Notes under the pieces: model-generated
What the model was told of the DNA's origin: nothing
Seen by the model: the letters and a program-made list of their open reading frames with translations, nothing else
Databases searched by the model: none
Shown: in pieces, positions 1-8,941 of the stretch
Position numbering within the stretch: position 1 is the first letter of the stretch
How the letters are laid out: every line of letters starts with the position of its first letter
From: Thalassoglobus polymorphus
GTDB taxonomy: Bacteria > Planctomycetota > Planctomycetia > Planctomycetales > Planctomycetaceae
DNA: 64,000 bases
Direction of reading: 5' to 3'
NCBI RefSeq assembly: GCF_007744255.1
Contig: NZ_CP036267.1
Coordinates: 1 to 64,000, forward strand
Made by a program: the position numbers and the translations under genes

Positions 1-1023
1 GTGGTGACTCCACTTCGTCAACATGATCAGCATTCGTTTCTGGTTCTGCCAGAGAACAGATTCGCTGTTGCCGCGATTCAACGCCTGGCAGCGGTGAAGC
101 GTCAACGAACTGTTCAATGTGTGACGTTGATCGGTCCTCCGGGGACGGGGAAGTCAAGACTGGCTCGCGAGCTGATTCGTAGTTGGGAGGCCTCTCGCAG
201 CGACGCAAAAATCGTTTCTGTGACAGCATCTGAGTTTGCTGCACAACTGGCTCAGGCCTCCAGCGAAAGTGCGATTCATCAATTTCAGCGGCGTTATCGA
301 CATGAAGTTTCGCTTTTCATCTGTGAAGATGTGCAGTCACTGACTGGCCGGAATGAATCACAACAACAATTGGTCGCTGCGATTGACGAGGTGATGTCTC
401 AGGGAGGGGCGGTTCTGCTGACCTCAACCCTCATGCCCTCTGGCATTCGTGGACTTTCGTCACGCTTGGCGAGTCGCATTCGAGGAGGTTTGTGTGCCGA
501 TATTACGCTTCCAGAAGTTTCCAGTCGTCGGAAGTTGCTGAATCATTTCCTCTCTACAGAATCGCTTCGCCTGACAGATGAGGACGTCCTCGAAATTGCC
601 AAGTCTTATCAGGCATCACCGAGAGAGTTGGCTGGGATACTTCAGCAAATCAAGACCTTGCAGAAGACAAAGGCTGGACAGTTGATGAGTGCCCCTGAAC
701 TCATCGAGGCACTGCACATCTCACGGAAATACTCGTTGCCAGAAATCGCCTCAGCGACTGCAAGGGTGTATGGAGTTCGGGTCGTCGATCTGAAAAGTCC
801 GCGCAGATCGAAGACGATTTCTCAGGCCCGCCAAGTGGCAATGTACTTGACGCGAGAGTTGACAGATTTGAAGTATCAAACAGTCGGCGAATACTTCGGG
901 CGCGGCAATCACAGCACTGTGATTCATGCTTGTAAAAAAATCGCAACTCAACGGAAAGGCGACCCTGTACTTTCTCATCATATTGAATCGATCGAAAAAC
1001 GGCTGTTGAACAAGATGTCCTGA
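1..1023 (+). CDS. dnaA: DnaA-like AAA+ replication initiator (short form)
   Basis: An AAA+ ATPase with a DnaA-type DNA-binding C-terminus. Walker A (GPPGTGKS) is near residues 45-52, a Walker B-like strand ends in ICEDVQ near 110, and an SRLASRIRGGL stretch matches the arginine-finger region. The C-terminal 90 residues carry the domain IV helix-turn-helix with GRGNHSTVIHA, close to the DnaA signature GRDHSTVxHA. At 340 residues it lacks the N-terminal domain I and linker of a typical DnaA of about 450. In DnaA the AAA+ domain binds ATP and oligomerises at oriC while domain IV reads DnaA boxes. The GTG start is the first base of the window, so an upstream extension cannot be excluded. dnaN does not follow. 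It is either this lineage's DnaA or a paralogue; domain assignment is firm, the replication role is inferred. Confidence 0.85.
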   Translation: MVTPLRQHDQHSFLVLPENRFAVAAIQRLAAVKRQRTVQCVTLIGPPGTGKSRLARELIRSWEASRSDAKIVSVTASEFAAQLAQASSESAIHQFQRRYRHEVSLFICEDVQSLTGRNESQQQLVAAIDEVMSQGGAVLLTSTLMPSGIRGLSSRLASRIRGGLCADITLPEVSSRRKLLNHFLSTESLRLTDEDVLEIAKSYQASPRELAGILQQIKTLQKTKAGQLMSAPELIEALHISRKYSLPEIASATARVYGVRVVDLKSPRRSKTISQARQVAMYLTRELTDLKYQTVGEYFGRGNHSTVIHACKKIATQRKGDPVLSHHIESIEKRLLNKMS

Positions 1024-1066
1024 AACGGCTTCATGCGTTATTTCAGATTGCTCGCCTGGCCGTTTT

Positions 1067-1111
1067 GCCGATCACTGGTTAGCCGATCACTGGTTAGTCG
1101 ATCACTGGAAA
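1067..1111. repeat. 15-bp tandem repeat, three copies, spanning the SET gene stop codon
   Basis: Two perfect copies of GCCGATCACTGGTTA (1067-1081 and 1082-1096) are followed by a diverged third (1097-1111). The stop codon of the minus-strand SET gene (1094-1096) lies in the second copy, and the third copy encodes its last residues. The period of 15 keeps frame. Confidence 0.9.
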
Positions 1112-1471
1112 GTCGACTTCTGCATTGTTGTCCGGATCTCCGTTGTAGTTGACGGTGATCTCTTCGCCTTGCTCGATATCGCGAATCGCAGAGAAAATTT
1201 TCGTTTTGCGACCAACATCGTCGTACCGTGCATTCGGTTTGTAACTGTGGTTGTATATCGAACCGTAGCCGAGCGCGATGGCAGATTTTTTTTCTGTATA
1301 GACAAACGCATAGTCAGCTAATTCAGAGTCGGCAATTTCGTCCCATGTCACAAGGAGGATCGGGACTTTTTCAATCACTGATCCTTTGGAAATGAACTGT
1401 TTGGCGAAAACTCCACGTCCTTTTTTGGGGCTGTTGCGGACTTCAATAAAATCTGGATGACTCAGAGGCAT
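1094..1471 (-). CDS. small SET-domain protein (putative lysine methyltransferase)
   Basis: A 125-residue protein that is almost entirely a SET domain. It shows the N-terminal KKGRGVFA strand (about residues 16-23), the NHSYKPNA motif (about 74-81) that binds the methyl donor in SET enzymes, and GEEITVNY (about 103-110), the C-terminal pseudoknot with the catalytic tyrosine region. SET enzymes transfer methyl from S-adenosylmethionine to lysine side chains; the substrate here is unknown. No pre-SET or post-SET cysteine cluster is present, as in other short bacterial members. The last codons lie in a 15-bp tandem repeat, so the C-terminus may have shifted recently. It is convergent with the DnaA-like gene. 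Confidence 0.8.
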   Translation of the reverse strand: MPLSHPDFIEVRNSPKKGRGVFAKQFISKGSVIEKVPILLVTWDEIADSELADYAFVYTEKKSAIALGYGSIYNHSYKPNARYDDVGRKTKIFSAIRDIEQGEEITVNYNGDPDNNAEVDFPVID

Positions 1472-1663
1472 TCTTATATCGTTATTTTGGGGAGGTCTGA
1501 AATTCTGGGAATCCGTGGTGGGAGAGGTATCTTCTCGAATTCGTAGACTGTTTCAAGTATCACTCTGGTAGAACCATGATCTTCTCGCGAGAATAACCAA
1601 GTCAGATCCTGAATTGCGCGCCTCGCAGTGACTTCATGACGCAACATAATTGCATTCACCTCT

Positions 1664-4369
1664 ATGTTTGAACCGTTGAAAGATTTGAAACACGTACTCA
1701 CGGAGCGGAAGACTCGAATCGCTGCCATTCGGGAGAAAGCAAAAACGCTCTTTGAGAACGGTGTCCCCGGAATTCAGATTGCATCCGTCATTAGCGATGG
1801 GTTCGATGAATTTCTTTGCAGACTCGCTGAAGAAACCTCCGCTCAGTTTTCTGAAGAGTGTCGTGAAAAAATCCCTGAACAGGGAGCCATTGTGGCGATC
1901 GGAGGGACCGGTCGCGGTGAGATGGCCCCCTATTCCGATGTCGATTTACTGTTTCTGAGTGGCTGGACAGTGACTCCAGAGTTTCGCGAATTTGTTGGAG
2001 CTTTCGTGCAAAATTGCTGGGACTCCAAAATTCAGCTCGGACATGCCACTCGAGATGTGGCGACTTGCGTGACTCTGGCAAGGCAAGATCCTCAAATCGC
2101 CACGCCGCTTGTTGAAGCACGTCTGTTGTGGGGGAATGAGTCTCTTTACAACCGCCTGATCGCGCAGTTCAAACAGCGTGTCTTGTTTTCCCGTCGCCGA
2201 AAGTTTATCGAAGATTGTCTCGAAGCTCGAGAAGTCGGTTGGTCAGAATATGGCCCTCCAGCTCAAGAACTCGAGCCGGATATTAAATCTTCCTCGGGCG
2301 GCCTGCGAGATTTGCATCTCATCCGCTGGATAGGCTATGCCCGCTACGGTGTGAAAGATATTGACTCTTTGAAGCTGAAGGGTGCGCTGACGAAGGAGGA
2401 TGCTCGGAAGCTGAAACAGGCCTGGGAATTCCTGACAAAGTTGCGGATCGATCTGCATTTGAGTAGTCAAGGAGCGCATGACCGGCTGACAAAAGATGAA
2501 CAGCTTCGAATCGCCAGAGAACGTGGATTTCCAGGCAATGAGCGTCAACGTCCTGTCGAAGAGTTCATGCAGGAGTATTTCCACCATAGCTCAGAACTTG
2601 CCAACATCACACGGAGATTCGTGGCGATGGAGCGTCCACGTTCCATGGCCGAACGAACTCGGGATGTTGTTGTTGGCCATCGTGCCGAAGGAATGTTTTA
2701 TGTGGGGGCAGATCGCATTGAAGTTGCAGACCGGTATCTAAAACGTGTCTGCAAGGATGTTGAGTCAATGCTCAAGCTCTACAGGGCAGCAGCACTTTAT
2801 GGAGTTCTCCCTTCCCCTAAAGTCGCCGAAGCAATTAAGGAAAATCTTCCCGAATCCCTTCCAGAGATTTCAGCGAACGCTTCGAAAGCATTTCTGGAAA
2901 TCTTCCGATGTACTTCGGCACTCGGTCCAATTTTACGAAGCCTTTTTGAAACTCGATTGCTGGACCTTGTCATTCCGCAAACGACCCATATTCGCAACCT
3001 TTTGCAGTTCAATCATTACCATCATTTCACTGTCGATGAGCATACGCTGCGAGCGGTTGAAGCGGTGACAAGTTTTGAAGATGACGAAGGACCGGTCGGG
3101 GCAGTTTATGACGAGATTCGACATAAAGAAGTCCTGCACTTAGCAGTTTTTCTTCACGATATCGGCAAGGGAATGGGTGGCGATCACAGTGAGATCGGTG
3201 CCGAAATTGCTGGCGAAGTTGGACGTCGTTTGTTGCTTCCGAAGCACCAAATCGAGCAAATTCAACTGCTGGTCAAGTTGCATTTGGAAATGGCAGATAT
3301 TGCGTTTCGTCGCGATATTACTGATCTGGATCAAGTTGTCAGCTTCGCTCAAAAAATCGGATCGCCAGATGTTCTACGTATGCTTTACGTGCTGACTGTC
3401 GCAGATGTCACAGCCGTCGGACCGGGAACCTGGACGAGTTGGAAAGCAAATTTGCTCACCGAGTTTTTTGATCGCTGTCTCGTAAAGTTAAGTGGGAAGC
3501 GATACGGATTTCACGAGCAACAACGGATTGAGGAGACAAAACAGAGTGTTGCGAAAATTCTTGAACAGCGAGATGAAGATTTCTGTTCAATTCAGTGGAT
3601 CAGCCGACAGCTCTCTGGTTTTTCAGCCTACTATTTGACATGCACTCCCCCGAAGCAAATTGCGGATGACCTCGAAGTCATTCAACGCCTCGGAAAGAAG
3701 AACGTTGAAGTGATTGCAAGCTGGAACCCTGAGATCAGCTCAATGGAATATCGTGTGATTACGGGCAATCCAAATTATCAGTCGGGGTGCTTTCACAAAA
3801 TGACCGGAGTGATGACCGCTAAGCGGCTGAGTATCCTTTCCGCGGACATCAACACAACGGCGGACGGATTCGTCATCGATAGCTTTCGGGTTGTTGACCC
3901 GGATTATACTGGTGAACCTCCGTTGTCTCGAATTCAAGACGTCGCCAATACGCTACGCTCTGTTCTCAGCGGAGACACTTCTGTTGAACAGTTGTTTGTC
4001 AAAAATAGCCGTTTTGGAGATGCTGTTCCGGAGGCACCAATCTCCGAGCTTCCACAGCGGGTGCAAATCGACAATGACTCTTCCGATACGCGAACAATTT
4101 TTGACGTCTTTGCGACAGATCGACCGGGGCTATTGTACACGCTTACAAAGGCACTTCACGATTTAGACGTCTCGATCGATATGGCAAAAATTTCGACACA
4201 CTTCGATCAGGTGATCGATGTCTTTTATGTTCAGGAACTTGATGGGACGCGAGTTCGTGGCGGCGAACGACTTGAGCAAATTCGCTTAGGGTTGCAACAG
4301 GCTCTCGATGACTTCGATACCGGAGGGCACCGGCGATTTACTCCCAACTCTGGATTCGCGTCGCGGTGA
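1664..4369 (+). CDS. glnD: [protein-PII] uridylyltransferase / uridylyl-removing enzyme
   Basis: Bifunctional sensor of nitrogen status that adds UMP to the PII protein when glutamine is low and removes it when glutamine is high. The nucleotidyltransferase motif GGTGRGEMAPYSDVD is at residues 80-94, with the catalytic aspartates in DVD. A central PII-uridylyltransferase helical region follows. The HD hydrolase domain with HDIGKG and GDHSEIG is near residues 498-510. Two C-terminal ACT domains, the second starting around 810 (DVFATDRPGLLYTL), should bind glutamine. The length of 901 matches the family. The start has no clear Shine-Dalgarno sequence but fits the family N-terminus. No PII or glutamine synthetase gene is nearby. 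Confidence 0.95.
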   Translation: MFEPLKDLKHVLTERKTRIAAIREKAKTLFENGVPGIQIASVISDGFDEFLCRLAEETSAQFSEECREKIPEQGAIVAIGGTGRGEMAPYSDVDLLFLSGWTVTPEFREFVGAFVQNCWDSKIQLGHATRDVATCVTLARQDPQIATPLVEARLLWGNESLYNRLIAQFKQRVLFSRRRKFIEDCLEAREVGWSEYGPPAQELEPDIKSSSGGLRDLHLIRWIGYARYGVKDIDSLKLKGALTKEDARKLKQAWEFLTKLRIDLHLSSQGAHDRLTKDEQLRIARERGFPGNERQRPVEEFMQEYFHHSSELANITRRFVAMERPRSMAERTRDVVVGHRAEGMFYVGADRIEVADRYLKRVCKDVESMLKLYRAAALYGVLPSPKVAEAIKENLPESLPEISANASKAFLEIFRCTSALGPILRSLFETRLLDLVIPQTTHIRNLLQFNHYHHFTVDEHTLRAVEAVTSFEDDEGPVGAVYDEIRHKEVLHLAVFLHDIGKGMGGDHSEIGAEIAGEVGRRLLLPKHQIEQIQLLVKLHLEMADIAFRRDITDLDQVVSFAQKIGSPDVLRMLYVLTVADVTAVGPGTWTSWKANLLTEFFDRCLVKLSGKRYGFHEQQRIEETKQSVAKILEQRDEDFCSIQWISRQLSGFSAYYLTCTPPKQIADDLEVIQRLGKKNVEVIASWNPEISSMEYRVITGNPNYQSGCFHKMTGVMTAKRLSILSADINTTADGFVIDSFRVVDPDYTGEPPLSRIQDVANTLRSVLSGDTSVEQLFVKNSRFGDAVPEAPISELPQRVQIDNDSSDTRTIFDVFATDRPGLLYTLTKALHDLDVSIDMAKISTHFDQVIDVFYVQELDGTRVRGGERLEQIRLGLQQALDDFDTGGHRRFTPNSGFASR

Positions 4370-4435
4370 CCATTCCGGGGAATTGATGATTACTTGTCCC
4401 AGATTCGTCTCATCGAATGATGTTCTTATTCAACA

Positions 4436-4540
4436 ATTGAGGCCAGTAGTATCGAACTCAGTAGTCTTGAGGCCAGCAAAGTTGGGTTCAGTAGAGTCGA
4501 GACCAGTAGAGTTGAGAACTGCGAGCTCGACGTCAGCGAA
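4436..4540. repeat. degenerate 15-bp tandem repeat, seven copies
   Basis: Seven consecutive 15-bp units fill the gap between glnD and the glycosyltransferase gene. Examples are ATTGAGGCCAGTAGT, CTTGAGGCCAGCAAA and GTCGAGACCAGTAGA. The shared core is (T)TGAG-N-CCAGTAG. Units differ at several positions, so the array is old. It has the same unit length as the array at 1067 and ends ten bases before the TTG start of the next gene. Confidence 0.85.
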
Positions 4541-4549
4541 GAGTGAAAA

Positions 4550-5665
4550 TTGAAACGTATTGGTCTGTTATTTGAATACACAACTTTGAATGGAGGAGAA
4601 CAGTCGATTCTCGCCGCCATCAAAGAGCTCCATCGCATCAAGTGCGATTTCGTTGCTCTTGCGCCGAGTGAGGGACCACTCATTGAGGAACTTGCTTCAC
4701 AAAACGTCCCGGTTGAGAACCTGCAGCTTCGTTCGGAAACCGGAGAACGCATTTCGCAGCGCGATCTCATTCGACAACTTCGAAAAGTGATCAAGACACA
4801 TCAGCTCGATTTGCTCCATGCGAATAGCTTGACGATGGGGAGAATTCTCGGGGGAGTGACCAGTGAATTACCAGTCCCGACAACGACTCACATCCGTGAT
4901 ATTATGTCGCTGAGTCGAGCTGCAATTCGCGATTTAAATCAGCATGCTCGGCTGATGGCAGTCTCTCATGCAACACGCGACTATCACATCGCTCAAGGTC
5001 TTCATCCAGATCGGGTCGAGACGTGCTATAACGGAATTGATCTGAAACTCTTCTCACCAAGCTCAGCGACAGGTTCTCTCAAGCAAGAGTTGGGGCTTCC
5101 GGAGAACGCGAGACTCGCTGCCACGATTGGGCAAATTTGCTTGCGAAAAGCACAGGGGGATGTCGCTGATGCTGCCGTGATTCTGAATGAGCGATTTCCC
5201 GATCTGCACTTTTTATTGATAGGCGAACGGCATTCACTCAAACGCGAGAGCCAACAGTTCGACGAAAAGATCACGCAGACCTTTGAAGATGCCGGAATGG
5301 GAAAACGTTTGCATCGCCTCGGATACCGCAGCGACATTCGCTTGATACTGAATGAAATTGACCTCGTTATTCATGCGGCTCGGCAAGAACCTCTCGGACG
5401 GATTTTGTTGGAAGCGGCTGCTTGTGAAGTTCCAGTTGTTGCAACGAAGGTCGGAGGGACGAGCGAGATCCTCACGCATGAAGAATCTGCTCTCCTGGTT
5501 GAGTCGGAAAATCCCACTGCGATTGCGGAGCAGGTGGAGCGGTTGCTCGATTCTTCAACTTTGCAACAAAGACTCGCAAAGCAAGCCCGGCAAGAAGTCA
5601 TTGAACGGTTTGATATTTCCAGCAATGCCGACAAACTTTTGCAGAGTTGGGCGAACATCTCTTGA
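4550..5665 (+). CDS. glycosyltransferase family 4 (GT-B fold)
   Basis: A 371-residue retaining glycosyltransferase of the GT4 type. The N-terminal Rossmann half opens with RIGLLFEY and the GGEQSILAAI acceptor loop. The C-terminal half has an IGQ-RKAQGD donor segment near residues 188-200 and the GT4 signature near 275-300 (ARQEPLGRILLEAAACEVPVVAT), in which the E-x7-E pair contacts the nucleotide sugar. The start codon is TTG at 4550, chosen because the N-terminal strand begins there and no in-frame ATG precedes it; a purine-rich GAAGAG lies upstream. Sugar and acceptor cannot be told. It precedes the QTMAN-like gene by 43 bp on the same strand, so the two may be co-transcribed. Confidence 0.85.
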   Translation: MKRIGLLFEYTTLNGGEQSILAAIKELHRIKCDFVALAPSEGPLIEELASQNVPVENLQLRSETGERISQRDLIRQLRKVIKTHQLDLLHANSLTMGRILGGVTSELPVPTTTHIRDIMSLSRAAIRDLNQHARLMAVSHATRDYHIAQGLHPDRVETCYNGIDLKLFSPSSATGSLKQELGLPENARLAATIGQICLRKAQGDVADAAVILNERFPDLHFLLIGERHSLKRESQQFDEKITQTFEDAGMGKRLHRLGYRSDIRLILNEIDLVIHAARQEPLGRILLEAAACEVPVVATKVGGTSEILTHEESALLVESENPTAIAEQVERLLDSSTLQQRLAKQARQEVIERFDISSNADKLLQSWANIS

Positions 5666-5708
5666 TGTCGAGTCGCTAAAGTACAAACAAAGTGTGGCGT
5701 TGAACTCC

Positions 5709-6857
5709 ATGAAAATACTGGCTCTGAATCCGTTTCATTCTGGAAGTCATCAAGCGTTTCTTGATGGCTGGGCACAAAAGAGCCGTCATGAGTTGACATT
5801 GTTTACGCTTCCGGGGACCCAGTGGAAGTGGAGAATGCGGCACGCTGCGACATCGTTTGCATTGCAGATTCGAGAAGTTCTTAAAGCTGAACCGCAGTCG
5901 TGGGACGTCATCTTTACGACCGATATGCTCAATGTGGCCGAGTTAAAAGGACAGCTTCCGGAGTCGATCCGATCTTGCCCGGTCGTGCTGTACTTCCATG
6001 AAAATCAATTTGAATATCCAACACGTCTTGAAGGTGGGCAGGCTCAGCGAGATGAACATTTCGCGTTTACGAATTTTATCTCCCTGTTGAGTGCCGATCA
6101 GGTTTGGTTCAACTCAAATTACCATCGAGATAATCTTTTGAATCATGTGCGAAACCAACTCTCCCGGATGCCGAAGCTTGCTCGGACTGATGCCGCTCGC
6201 TGGAAAAGCGAGCTCGAGAAAGTTGAGCAACTTGCAAAGGTTCATACGCCGGGGATTGAGTGTCGTAGAGCGAGTTTTTCCTCCGACGGACCAATTCATC
6301 TCTGCTGGGTCGGTAGATGGGAGCACGATAAGAATCCGGAGCAATTCTTTGAAGCATTGCGTCTGCTGCGTGCCAGCGGGGTGGCCTTTCAGCTCAGCGT
6401 CTTCGGAGAATCGTATCGCAATACGCCGGAATGTTTCAGTAAAGCGCGTGAAGAATTTCAATCGAACATCGTCCATTGGGGCTTTGCAGAATCGAAGGAG
6501 CGGTACTTCGAGTTGCTTGCGCAGGCCGATGTGGTGGTCTCGACAGCAATCCATGAGTTTTTCGGAATCGCCATTTTAGAGGCAATGAATGCCGGTTGCG
6601 TTCCGATTCTACCGCAGCGATTGTCGTATCCCGAACTCGTCAGAGATGAAACCCGTTTTCTCTATGATGGAACAACAAATGATCTTGTCGAAAACTTAGG
6701 GGAACTGGCTCAAAGAAAACTCGATTCCTTGGCTGCTTTCCAGGCTGATCAACGTTTCGCTGTGAAGTTGTCTCAACGTTTCGAATGGGGAATTGCAGCG
6801 GAAGCCATGGATGCGGAAATTGAGTTTCTTCTCGCAAGCAAGCTCAGCGACGAATGA
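5709..6857 (+). CDS. QTMAN/GTDC1-like glycosyltransferase (putative tRNA-queuosine mannosyltransferase)
   Basis: A 382-residue GT-B glycosyltransferase whose N-terminal half matches the DUF3524 family. Motifs are LNPFHSGSHQAFLDGW (residues 5-20), FTLPGTQWKWRMRHAA (about 31-46) and VLYFHENQFEYP (about 94-105), very like the animal protein GTDC1 (FYGGSH, YTLPAKKWHWR, ILYFHENQLIYP). Animal GTDC1 was renamed QTMAN after being shown to mannosylate queuosine in tRNA-Asp. The C-terminal half has a GT4-type donor site with EFFGIAILEAMNAGCVPILP. The reading frame is open upstream to 5352, but that part overlaps the preceding gene; 5709 places the start directly before the conserved strand. It overlaps the convergent L,D-transpeptidase gene by 14 bp at the 3' ends. 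Family membership is seen; the tRNA substrate is inferred. Confidence 0.8.
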   Translation: MKILALNPFHSGSHQAFLDGWAQKSRHELTLFTLPGTQWKWRMRHAATSFALQIREVLKAEPQSWDVIFTTDMLNVAELKGQLPESIRSCPVVLYFHENQFEYPTRLEGGQAQRDEHFAFTNFISLLSADQVWFNSNYHRDNLLNHVRNQLSRMPKLARTDAARWKSELEKVEQLAKVHTPGIECRRASFSSDGPIHLCWVGRWEHDKNPEQFFEALRLLRASGVAFQLSVFGESYRNTPECFSKAREEFQSNIVHWGFAESKERYFELLAQADVVVSTAIHEFFGIAILEAMNAGCVPILPQRLSYPELVRDETRFLYDGTTNDLVENLGELAQRKLDSLAAFQADQRFAVKLSQRFEWGIAAEAMDAEIEFLLASKLSDE

Positions 6858-8097
6858 TCACTTCTGAACCAACGGTGAGCAAGTCGTAAAGGTCAGCGAC
6901 ATCCTGATCGTGCAGCCGAATACATCCGCGCGAGTCTGCTTTGCCAATGGAATCTGGATCGATGGTTCCATGAATTCCGTAACCTTCAAGAGTCCCAGCT
7001 TCGTCACTGATGGCCAGCCAACGTTCTCCAAGTGGATTCGTGGGGTCATCGTTTTTAATGACGATATCTGGCCCGTAATAAATGGGATCGACGACTTTGT
7101 CGGTCACTTTGAATTTCCCGATCGGCGTCGATCCATCCTTGCCGATTCCGACCGGCATGCGGACCACGAAGTAACCATGAGCGTGGACGGTCACTTCAAA
7201 TCTGGTCAAGTCAACAACTGCACTGAAAGGACCTTGAATGACCTTCAGCTTCTTGCCAGCTTTGATTCGTTGAGGGTCAACACGATTGATTTTCGAGAGG
7301 TATTCCCAAGAAACCTGATGTTGCCTGGCGATGGTTTCGAGGCGATCACCAAACTGGATTTCGTACGGTTCCATGTAGTGGGGATGTGGTTGGAAATAAA
7401 TCCTGCGTGACAACAGGTTTAGCCGCTGCCAGAGTTGTCGGCGTCGATCCGGGTATTCCCAATACCAGGTGGAGAGTGTCCGCAATGCGGCAACATCGTC
7501 CCCCGATTCGATGAGCTGATCGACCTCTGTGAAGTCGAATTGAGCTGGTACTGCTGGAGAAATGACTGGCAACTCTGAAGAGGCTTCGGGCTGTGTTCTG
7601 AAAGTGAGTTCTGTTGAAGAGCGATCTTCACCACCAGAATTGCTCCCCAGATTTGTCTGTTGAATACTTGTTTGTTCGATTTGATATCCGTTCTGTTGGA
7701 TACCACTTACCGTTCGGACTTCTAAATCACGGGTGGATGCACTGGTCCCGTTCATCGCCTCGCTCGTCTCGCCGCCGATTTCACTGATTGGCTGAGCTGC
7801 ACGGTTTTCGGGAAGTGTTTCGTCGAGAGGCTCCTCAGACTGCTGCGGTGCCATCGCAACATCACGATTTGCATCTGAAGATTTTTGCTCAAACTGATCA
7901 GGAACTCTGACTATTGAACCATTTTGAGGAGGGGGAGGCATCGTTTCGTCAGAGATTGCTGGAGGAAGATTCGCAGTCTGTGGAGATTGAGAAAAAATTC
8001 CAAATCTCCAGACTGCAACGCCTCCGGCACAGACCAGAACAGCGAACCAGAATTGAAAAGTTTGCAAAGGATGTCGACGTGGTTGATACTCAAACAT
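6844..8097 (-). CDS. LysM-containing L,D-transpeptidase (YkuD family)
   Basis: A 417-residue envelope enzyme. A single membrane anchor lies at about residues 12-32 after a short basic N-terminus. A long, low-complexity Ser/Gln/Glu-rich spacer follows, then a LysM-like peptidoglycan-binding segment (IQFGDRLETIARQHQVSWEY). The C-terminal YkuD domain has the catalytic motif HGT...SRGCIRL, with the nucleophilic cysteine. YkuD enzymes form 3-3 cross-links in peptidoglycan or attach proteins to it. An ATG at 8169 would add 24 residues before the membrane segment; the start at 8097 is preferred because it gives a normal anchor. Useful here because planctomycetes were once thought to lack peptidoglycan. 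Confidence 0.9.
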   Translation of the reverse strand: MFEYQPRRHPLQTFQFWFAVLVCAGGVAVWRFGIFSQSPQTANLPPAISDETMPPPPQNGSIVRVPDQFEQKSSDANRDVAMAPQQSEEPLDETLPENRAAQPISEIGGETSEAMNGTSASTRDLEVRTVSGIQQNGYQIEQTSIQQTNLGSNSGGEDRSSTELTFRTQPEASSELPVISPAVPAQFDFTEVDQLIESGDDVAALRTLSTWYWEYPDRRRQLWQRLNLLSRRIYFQPHPHYMEPYEIQFGDRLETIARQHQVSWEYLSKINRVDPQRIKAGKKLKVIQGPFSAVVDLTRFEVTVHAHGYFVVRMPVGIGKDGSTPIGKFKVTDKVVDPIYYGPDIVIKNDDPTNPLGERWLAISDEAGTLEGYGIHGTIDPDSIGKADSRGCIRLHDQDVADLYDLLTVGSEVIIRR

Positions 8098-8457
8098 AAG
8101 CCGCTCGCGACGACAGAAGCCGTATCTATTCCGCGGCCAAATTAATATGAAGGATACGCGACTGTTCACCGCGGAGAGTTGAAGCAGTCATCCTTGACTT
8201 GATAAACACTTGCGAGTTTCTTGCGTCCGTGAAGAACGCATTTTTCTAGAACTGATCCTGAAACCTGACTCTGTTCGCTCAAACACTGAAAAAAGCGACC
8301 ATTCCACAAGTCTTCAGACTGGTTCTAATAAAATTGCTGTTCGCCACGAGGCAGAACCTGATAACCAATTCGAAAAATGCTCTAAAGGCGTGGTTGTATC
8401 TCTGTCTGAATCGCAACCGTTTCCAAATTTTGTTGGGTTTCTATGCGAATCTCAAAA
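8098..8457. other. 360-bp intergenic stretch holding a dispersed repeat copy
   Basis: There is no convincing gene here. Most of the interval is occupied by member D of the dispersed repeat family (8190-8372). The remainder should contain the promoter of the L,D-transpeptidase gene; no clear -35/-10 pair was identified. Confidence 0.6.
8190..8372 (-). repeat. dispersed intergenic repeat, member D
   Basis: Read on the minus strand it begins with CTGCCTCGTGGCGAAC, then CTTGTGGAATGGTC (8297-8310), then a GAAAAATGCGTTCTTCACGG segment and ACTCGCAAGTGTT. These blocks recur singly or together in five other gaps of the window. It is the longest member and links the sub-blocks seen in the shorter ones. 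Confidence 0.7.
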
Positions 8458-8664
8458 TCAAAATGCCCTCACTTTTGTGGCCGCAGGAATCGCTGAACTC
8501 TGATTCGGAACGGGTTGCGCAGGGACGTTGAAATAGGCATCATCCCGCGATATTGCAGGTTGCCGATTGAGTTTCCACAATTGATGCGGCTGCACCCACT
8601 CCATCATTTGGCAACCACTTGCCAAACAACAAAGAGAGAGTGAAATCATGAAGTAGCGACGCAT
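8458..8664 (-). CDS. small lipoprotein, unknown function
   Basis: A 68-residue protein starting MRRYFMISLSLCC with a lipobox-like end, LASGC, so processing by signal peptidase II at Cys18 is likely. The mature part is about 50 residues, rich in Pro, Gln and Ala, with no recognised domain. The start at 8664 is chosen because AAGGA lies 5 bases upstream and a signal sequence begins there; the open frame extends to 8781 but that stretch is not protein-like. Such short lipoproteins are common in planctomycete genomes and mostly undescribed. Confidence 0.6.
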   Translation of the reverse strand: MRRYFMISLSLCCLASGCQMMEWVQPHQLWKLNRQPAISRDDAYFNVPAQPVPNQSSAIPAATKVRAF

Positions 8665-8941
8665 GGGAATCCTTCCCAGCTCGTGAATAATTGAAATGAG
8701 TGAGGGGAGAGTGAGGAAATGAACCGGAAAGCTAACGCAAGTCACGTTTTGTGCCAAGAGGAAAATTTGATTCAATGACAAATCGTCTTTGCATAGTGCA
8801 GCCGCTCGCGGTTTGAGCGTCAGAGGGACATCGCATTTTGATAGCGAAGGACCAGGGAGTGAAACGAAACCTTGGTTTTTTCAAAGTATTTCATTGGAAT
8901 GAGAGATTCGATGTAGGACGAAAGGGGCGTCGAATTCGAAG

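Noticed and set aside
1474-1728. 84-residue open frame on the minus strand between the SET gene and glnD
   Set aside because: It overlaps the first 65 bp of glnD, has no ribosome-binding site and no recognisable protein pattern.
5352-5708. N-terminal extension of the QTMAN-like frame
   Set aside because: It runs inside the preceding glycosyltransferase gene in another frame; the conserved fold begins at 5709.
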